Of a stretch of DNA of 18,828 nucleotides, positions 14,682 through 18,828 are shown piece after piece. The position numbers and the translations under genes were made by a program. Under the pieces are notes generated by a model. It did not search any database. It saw only the letters and a program-made list of their open reading frames with translations, and was not told where the DNA came from. The first letter of the stretch is position 1. Every line of letters starts with the position of its first letter. This DNA comes from Chlorobium sp. (lineage in GTDB: Bacteria; Bacteroidota; Chlorobiia; Chlorobiales; Chlorobiaceae), in the NCBI GenBank assembly GCA_028277225.1, contig JANQHB010000073.1:1-18828 (forward strand), written 5' to 3'.

Positions 14682-14801
14682 TTCTACCGTGACAGCTTTT
14701 GCAAGGTTGCGCGGACAGTCAACATTACACTTTCTGAGGGATGCGATATGGTATGCGACAAGCTGCAGCGGTACAATCGGGAGAAGAGGGATTTCCGATG
14801 C
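14682..14801 (-). pseudogene. glmS 3'-end remnant (last ~40 codons)
   Basis: Immediately after the pyrF stop, and in the same frame, the minus strand encodes IPLLPIVPLQLVAYHIA, then NVDCPRNLAKAVTVE. This is the unmistakable C-terminus of glucosamine-6-phosphate synthase (family: VPLQLLAYH and DVDQPRNLAKSVTVE). Everything before it is missing and there is no start codon. The normal stop after the final VE has become CAG, so the frame runs on for about 18 codons. Several conserved residues are changed (D to N, Q to C, S to A). It is a remnant left by a deletion or recombination; a working glmS must exist elsewhere. Confidence 0.82.
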
Positions 14802-15653
14802 TTAAAAAGCAGTTTGCATTTCATCGTGCAGTGCGGCAGCCTGTATGCGTACCGCACGTTCGAACGCTTCAGGTGATTCGAAGTCTCCCTGGGGATATAT
14901 CACGCCTCTGCTTACATTAATAAGCGCACTCTTTTTATTGTCGTCAAGTCCTGATAGTGATGAATCCCGAAGTGAACCGCCCTGGGCGCCGACACCGGGA
15001 ATCAGGAAAAACAGGCCGGGTGCTTTTTTGCGTATCTCTCCCAGGAGAGCGCTCTTGGTTGCCCCGACAACGATCCCTGCGTTATTGTTTCTGTTCCATT
15101 CCTGAACTTTTTCAAGAACCGCATCATAGAGTGTTCCGCCTGAAGAGAGCTGCTGTTCCTCAAAGTCAACCGAGCCCGGATTTGAGGTGAGGCAGAGCAC
15201 GAAGATCAGCTTGTTGTCGTAGTCGAAAAAAGGCTCGAGGGAGTCGGTGCCCATGTAAGGGGCTGCTGTTATGGCGTCGAATGCCCAATGTTCGAAAAAT
15301 GCTTTTGCGTACATCCTGCTTGTATTGCCGATGTCGGCCCGTTTGGCATCGGCGATCGAAAGGCATTCGGCAGGCAGGCAATGCAATGTGTCTTCCATAT
15401 CCCTGATTCCCTCGATGCCCCGCGACTCGTAGAACGCAGTATTGATTTTATAGGCAACAGCGTGTTTGGCTGTTGCTCTTATTACCGACCGATTGAATTC
15501 GAGAACCGGTCTTTCCATTCTGTTGAAAATGTCGGGTATTTTTGCAGGATCACTGTCAAGGCCGATACAGAGGAGAGACCTCTTTGCAGTAATCAGCGTA
15601 TTAACCTTGTTTCTCGCGACATTCGTCGATATATTCATGGCGATTGCATGCAT
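14802..15653 (-). CDS. pyrF: Orotidine 5'-phosphate decarboxylase
   Basis: A 283-residue OMP decarboxylase, the last step of UMP synthesis. It belongs to the longer form of about 270-280 residues. The catalytic DAKRADIGNT (102-111) is intact (K104 and D107 among the active-site residues). FNRSVI (53-58) and PYMGTDSLEPFF are also typical, and LIPGVGAQGG holds the phosphate-binding loop. An alternative ATG at 15638 gives MNISTNVARN; neither start has a strong ribosome site. The gene stops directly against a glmS remnant in the same frame. Upstream, only 51 bp separate it from the repeat element, so its promoter may overlap the element. Confidence 0.95.
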   Translation of the reverse strand: MHAIAMNISTNVARNKVNTLITAKRSLLCIGLDSDPAKIPDIFNRMERPVLEFNRSVIRATAKHAVAYKINTAFYESRGIEGIRDMEDTLHCLPAECLSIADAKRADIGNTSRMYAKAFFEHWAFDAITAAPYMGTDSLEPFFDYDNKLIFVLCLTSNPGSVDFEEQQLSSGGTLYDAVLEKVQEWNRNNNAGIVVGATKSALLGEIRKKAPGLFFLIPGVGAQGGSLRDSSLSGLDDNKKSALINVSRGVIYPQGDFESPEAFERAVRIQAAALHDEMQTAF

Positions 15654-15704
15654 GGTTAAGCAGCCCGGTGATCGGGCATTGCAAAGTTATCTAATCAATA
15701 GAAA

Positions 15705-15961
15705 CCTAAACTGAGCGTTTCAATAAATGTTCCATAATAGTAAGTTTTTTTAAAACAATCTGTTCTACTGTGTTTGTAGAGAGGTTATCCCTTACTTGTC
15801 AGGTAATCATGAAAACTGATAAAGAGCCGCATTTATTGAAACCCTTTGGGATTGCCGATCATGCCACATCTGCTTCGTTACAGGGAACTTGCGGTAGAGC
15901 ACTACAGCTGCATTCCCTGTGCCTTGCATCTGTGGCATGCTCGACAATCGCTCAATTCAGG
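15705..15961 (-). mobile_element. MITE-like structured repeat, copy 2 (complete, 257 bp)
   Basis: A complete copy in the orientation opposite to copy 1. The ends are CCTAAACTGAGCG (15705-15717) and CGCTCAATTCAGG (15949-15961), imperfect 13-bp terminal inverted repeats matching at 11 positions. It is flanked by AGAAA and AGAGA, a likely 5-bp target duplication with one change. Internal stems are ATGCCACA (15861-15868) with TGTGGCAT (15931-15938), ACAGGGAA (15880-15887) with TTCCCTGT (15913-15920), and a perfect 13-bp GTTTCAATAAATG (about 15718-15730) with its complement near 15830-15842. It has no coding capacity and fills the pyrF/ftsH divergent gap. Confidence 0.85.
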
Positions 15962-16106
15962 AGAGAGTAAAAAAGCAAACCGGACCGGTGTTCCCCGGGT
16001 CTGAAACTTATAGCAGGTCTGGAGCATTTAGACTATGTTTTACATGACGTGTCATACGATGTTCAGGACGCTCGATCAGGAATGAAATTACTTGTAACCC
16101 GTATTC
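15962..16106. other. ftsH leader region
   Basis: The 145 bp between repeat copy 2 and ftsH should hold the ftsH promoter. Two small palindromes are visible: ACCGG-A-CCGGT (15979-15989) and ATGAC-GT-GTCAT (16044-16055). Either could be an operator; no clear -35/-10 pair was found. Confidence 0.35.
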
Positions 16107-18182
16107 ATGGCAAATAATCTATTCAAACCACAGAATCCCTATGATGGTGGTGAACAGGGCGGCGACGATAAGAAGCCAAGATTTTCTCCCGTTTACTATA
16201 TCGTCGTTGTACTGATAATACTCGGCCTGCAACTGGCTTTTTTCTGGTCCGGCTCATCGGAAGAAATTCCTTACAGCAAGTTTCGGGAATATATTCAGAA
16301 AGACAGGATAGAGTCTGTAAAAATCGCTCCGGAACGTATCTATGTCAATCTTAAACCCGGTGTGGTTGCCGTTCCGGGTGAAAGTCAGGGGGTTTCGGGC
16401 TCTTCTCCAACCTCAAGGGAAGTTTTTGTGGTTCCGGTCAAGGATGAAGGACTGATTGATCTCCTGGAATCCAAAGGGATCAGTTACCAGGGCATCCCCG
16501 GAAATACATGGATAGGAGAACTGCTCCAGTGGATCATTCCCTTTGCGTTGCTTATAGGAATATATTTTTTTGTATTCCGCCGCATCGGAGGGCCCGGTTC
16601 ACAGTTCATGAACATCAGTAAAAACAAGGCTGCCCTCTACGAAAATCTTGATGAGCATACCCGCATTACCTTCAAGGATGTTGCCGGTCTCGACGAGGCC
16701 AAAGCGGAGGTCATGGAGGTCGTGGATTTTCTCAAGGACCCCAAGAAGTACACCAAGCTCGGTGGTAAACTTCCAAAAGGTGTTCTGCTTGTAGGACCTC
16801 CCGGGACAGGCAAAACTCTTCTTGCCAAAGCTGTGGCAGGAGAGGCGGACGTTCCGTTTTTCAGCATCAGCGGTTCGGATTTTGTGGAAATGTTTGTCGG
16901 TGTGGGTGCCGCTCGCGTTCGGGATCTTTTCCGCCAGGCCAAGGAGAAGGCTCCCTGTATTATTTTTATTGACGAGATCGACGCAGTCGGCAGGAGCCGC
17001 GGAAAAGGGATGATGATGGGCGCCAATGATGAACGGGAAAATACGCTCAACCAGCTTCTTGTGGAAATGGACGGTTTTGCCACCGACAAGGGTGTCATTC
17101 TTATGGCGGCAACCAACAGGCCCGATGTTCTGGACAGTGCGCTCCTGCGTCCCGGAAGATTCGACCGGCAGATCATGGTGGACAAGCCTGACCAGAAAGG
17201 CCGTATTGATATTTTCAAGGTGCACACAAAGAGCCTCTCGCTTTCCCCGAATGTCAATCTTAAAGTTCTTGCTTCACAGACGCCGGGTTTTGCCGGGGCG
17301 GAAATAGCCAATGCTGCAAATGAGGCGGCCTTGCTGGCTTCAAGAAGGGGACAGCAGCAGATCGAGATGAAAGATTTCGAAGACGCCATCGAGCGCGTCG
17401 TAGCGGGACTGGAAAAGAAGAACAAGGTCATCAATCCGCAGGAGAAAAAAGTTGTCGCCTATCACGAGTCAGGTCATGCGATTATCAGCTGGATGATGGC
17501 TGAAAATGACGCGGTGCAGAAAATATCCATTGTGCCTCGCGGGATGAGTGCTCTTGGTTATACGATGAACCTGCCTCTTGAAGACCGGTACCTTATGACC
17601 CGCAAAGAGCTTTTTTCGCGTATATGCGGTCTGCTCGGGGGGAGAATTGCAGAAGAGATTGTCTTCGATGAAATCTCGACCGGAGCCCAGAACGACTTGG
17701 AAAAAATAACTGAAATTGCCTATAACATGGTCGTTGTTTACGGTATGAGCGATAAAGTCGGCAATGTCTCCTACTATGAAAGCAACAATCCCTATTATGG
17801 CGGTCCCGGAGTGGACAAGAAATACAGTGAGCATACCGCTCGCCTGATCGACGAAGAGGTGCACGCACTTATCGAACAGGCACAGCAGACGGTTCGGGAG
17901 ATTTTGACCGAAAACAGGGATAACCTCGAGCAACTGGCTCAGGAATTACTGGAAAAAGAAGTGCTCCACTACTGCAGGATCGAGGAAATTCTCGGTAAAA
18001 GACCTGCAGGAAACACATTTCATGGCATTACTCACGACTGCACAGGAGACGTGACGGATAACGGCCAGGACGAGAAGCCTGAAAAGAACGGCAAACCGGT
18101 CGTTGACGAGGACGAACTGCGCAGCCTCGAAGCCGCGGTAAAAAAGATCAAACAAACCAAAAACAGCGGTGAGAAGGATTGA
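16107..18182 (+). CDS. ftsH: ATP-dependent zinc metalloprotease FtsH
   Basis: A 691-residue membrane-anchored AAA+ protease that degrades misfolded membrane proteins and selected regulators. The order is: transmembrane helix (about 29-47), periplasmic domain, second transmembrane helix (about 138-157), and AAA+ module with Walker A GPPGTGKT (230-237), Walker B IIFIDEID (285-292) and the arginine-finger region ATNRPDVLD to RPGRFDR (335-354). The zinc site is HESGH (453-457), with D530 as third ligand. The C-terminal tail is long, charged and lysine-rich. The ribosome site is weak, but the start matches the family. It heads a unit with acylphosphatase 56 bp downstream. Confidence 0.97.
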   Translation: MANNLFKPQNPYDGGEQGGDDKKPRFSPVYYIVVVLIILGLQLAFFWSGSSEEIPYSKFREYIQKDRIESVKIAPERIYVNLKPGVVAVPGESQGVSGSSPTSREVFVVPVKDEGLIDLLESKGISYQGIPGNTWIGELLQWIIPFALLIGIYFFVFRRIGGPGSQFMNISKNKAALYENLDEHTRITFKDVAGLDEAKAEVMEVVDFLKDPKKYTKLGGKLPKGVLLVGPPGTGKTLLAKAVAGEADVPFFSISGSDFVEMFVGVGAARVRDLFRQAKEKAPCIIFIDEIDAVGRSRGKGMMMGANDERENTLNQLLVEMDGFATDKGVILMAATNRPDVLDSALLRPGRFDRQIMVDKPDQKGRIDIFKVHTKSLSLSPNVNLKVLASQTPGFAGAEIANAANEAALLASRRGQQQIEMKDFEDAIERVVAGLEKKNKVINPQEKKVVAYHESGHAIISWMMAENDAVQKISIVPRGMSALGYTMNLPLEDRYLMTRKELFSRICGLLGGRIAEEIVFDEISTGAQNDLEKITEIAYNMVVVYGMSDKVGNVSYYESNNPYYGGPGVDKKYSEHTARLIDEEVHALIEQAQQTVREILTENRDNLEQLAQELLEKEVLHYCRIEEILGKRPAGNTFHGITHDCTGDVTDNGQDEKPEKNGKPVVDEDELRSLEAAVKKIKQTKNSGEKD

Positions 18183-18238
18183 ACGTGTTGTTTAAGGCCT
18201 CTCCAATGCGCAATGTGCAGGTGTAAATTCCGCTTGTG

Positions 18239-18514
18239 ATGACAAAAAGGGTGCAGGTTACCGTCTACGGCCTGGTTCAGGGCGTCGGATTCAGAATGTT
18301 TGTTCATCGTTCCGCCACCAGACTCGGGCTTAAGGGATGGGTGAAAAACATGCAGGATGGTACGGTCAGGATTGATGTACAGGGCTCGGCCGGATTGATC
18401 GAAAAGTTTCTTAAGGATGTCAGGTTGGGACCTCCAGCCTCAAAAGTCACCACGCTTGCTGTTCTTGACAAACAACCGGATCCTTCAATAAAGGCATTTA
18501 CCGTTCTCTCCTGA
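18239..18514 (+). CDS. acyP: Acylphosphatase
   Basis: A 91-residue acylphosphatase, which hydrolyses acyl phosphates such as 1,3-bisphosphoglycerate. The phosphate-binding loop GLVQGVGFR (11-19, catalytic R19) and GWVKNMQDGTV (33-43, catalytic N37) are both intact, and length is normal. ATG 18239 is preceded in frame by GTG 18236; both starts have poor ribosome sites. It is on the same strand as ftsH and probably shares its transcript. Confidence 0.92.
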   Translation: MTKRVQVTVYGLVQGVGFRMFVHRSATRLGLKGWVKNMQDGTVRIDVQGSAGLIEKFLKDVRLGPPASKVTTLAVLDKQPDPSIKAFTVLS

Positions 18515-18515
18515 G

Positions 18516-18540
18516 GGCGCAACAGGTGATCTGTTGCGTC
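18516..18540 (+). terminator. Likely terminator after the acylphosphatase gene
   Basis: CGCAACAG (18518-18525) pairs with CTGTTGCG (18531-18538) around GTGAT, extended by a G-T and a G-C pair. The tail TTGTCGTG is only weakly T-rich. It starts two bases after the stop codon. Confidence 0.55.
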
Positions 18541-18565
18541 TTGTCGTGCCGGAAAAAAACTGCTT

Positions 18566-18682
18566 CCTAAATTGAGCGATTGTCGAGCCCCGTGAAATCA
18601 AGATCGTATATTTCACAGGGCCGGAGATGCGAGGCACAGGGAATGCCGCTGTATCCCGACATGTCGGGATGCTCAGTTCAGG
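18566..18682 (+). mobile_element. MITE-like repeat, copy 3 (117-bp derivative)
   Basis: The ends CCTAAATTGAGCG (18566-18578) and TGCTCAGTTCAGG (18670-18682) match the terminal repeats of copies 1 and 2. The perfect direct repeat TGCTT flanks it on both sides (18561-18565 and 18683-18687), a 5-bp target duplication. It keeps GCGATTGTCGAG and the CCGGAGATGC to GCTGTA block of copy 1. A 33-bp hairpin (CCC-GTGAAAT / ATTTCAC-GGG, 18588-18620) stands in place of four bases. The rest is replaced by the perfect palindrome ATCCCGACATGTCGGGAT (18653-18670). It is a rearranged short form of the family. Confidence 0.82.
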
Positions 18683-18712
18683 TGCTTGTAAAGAGAGCCT
18701 GGAGGCAGGAGA

Positions 18713-18740
18713 ACAATCCCCTGATGTTTCAGAGGATTGT
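18713..18740 (-). terminator. Hairpin downstream of tRNA-Val
   Basis: ACAATCC (18713-18719) pairs with GGATTGT (18734-18740), with an inner CTGA/TCAG stem. It lies 14 bp beyond the tRNA 3' end in the direction of transcription. It could terminate or help process the tRNA transcript, but there is no T-run, only TTCTCC. Confidence 0.4.
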
Positions 18741-18754
18741 CGATATCTGAAGTG

Positions 18755-18828
18755 TGGGTCCCGAGGGAGTCGAACCCCCGACCTACTGGGTGTAAACCAG
18801 TCGCTCTAACCAACTGAGCTAGAGACCC
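18755..18828 (-). tRNA. tRNA-Val (anticodon UAC)
   Basis: The minus strand folds as a full cloverleaf. The acceptor is GGGTCTC/GGGACCC (one G-T pair), the D arm is GCTC-AGTTGGTTA-GAGC, the anticodon arm is ACTGG-TTTACAC-CCAGT with TAC at 34-36, a 5-nt variable loop follows, and the T arm is GGGGG-TTCGACT-CCCTC. The discriminator base is A (18755) and CCA is not encoded. The 5' end coincides with the last base of the window. Confidence 0.95.

Noticed and set aside
18627..18809. A 60-residue open frame reading into SRGSRTPDLLGVNQSL
   Set aside because: This is a translation of the repeat and the antisense of tRNA-Val, a well-known spurious protein type.
1..18828. CRISPR array or prophage
   Set aside because: No regularly spaced short direct repeats and no phage structural genes are seen; the repeats present are three dispersed element copies.

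Overview
The window looks like a piece of a green sulfur bacterium (Chlorobiaceae) chromosome. This is inferred from the mix of proteins and was not searched. It has moderate GC and mostly tight gene packing. The housekeeping genes are a RecQ helicase, a seven-gene Mrp Na+/H+ antiporter, AmtB with a P-II protein, a small RRM protein, a ferritin-like DPSL, PyrF, FtsH, acylphosphatase and tRNA-Val(UAC). Between them lie mobile-element debris and gene remnants.

Layout. 1-247: a non-autonomous element (MITE-like) cut by the window edge. 255-548: a lone RelE-type toxin. 598-940: a wrecked amidohydrolase gene on the minus strand. 1226-1850: a MntA/HepT (MNT-HEPN) toxin-antitoxin pair. 1894-3747 (minus): recQ. 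3970-9653: mrpABCDEFG, in which five of the six junctions are ATGA overlaps, followed by a YkuD-family L,D-transpeptidase. 10301-12051 (minus): the amtB-glnB operon, closed by a strong intrinsic terminator. 12432-12704: an RRM protein behind a perfect hairpin. 13074-14604 (minus): a DPSL ferritin and a TIGR01777 epimerase. 14682-14801 (minus): an unexpected glmS 3'-end remnant abutting the stop codon of pyrF. 15705-15961: a full-length second element copy in the pyrF/ftsH gap. 16107-18514: ftsH and acylphosphatase. 18566-18682: a short derivative of the element. 18755-18828: tRNA-Val.

The least ordinary content is the repeat family. Copies 1 and 2 share a 257-bp design with 13-bp imperfect terminal inverted repeats. 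Copy 3 is flanked by a perfect 5-bp duplication and copy 2 by a 4/5 one. An internal stem keeps its pairing through compensatory base changes between copies 1 and 2, so these elements appear selected for a folded RNA or DNA shape and not only for their ends. One copy abuts the RelE gene and appears to supply its Shine-Dalgarno sequence, where an antitoxin gene would normally sit.

Functionally, the Mrp complex would give sodium/proton homeostasis. AmtB and P-II would handle ammonium uptake and its control, with a P-II T-loop that lacks the usual uridylylated tyrosine. DPSL, FtsH, RecQ and the RRM protein are stress and maintenance functions. MntA has GG in place of the usual GS in its nucleotidyltransferase motif, opposite an intact HepT active site.
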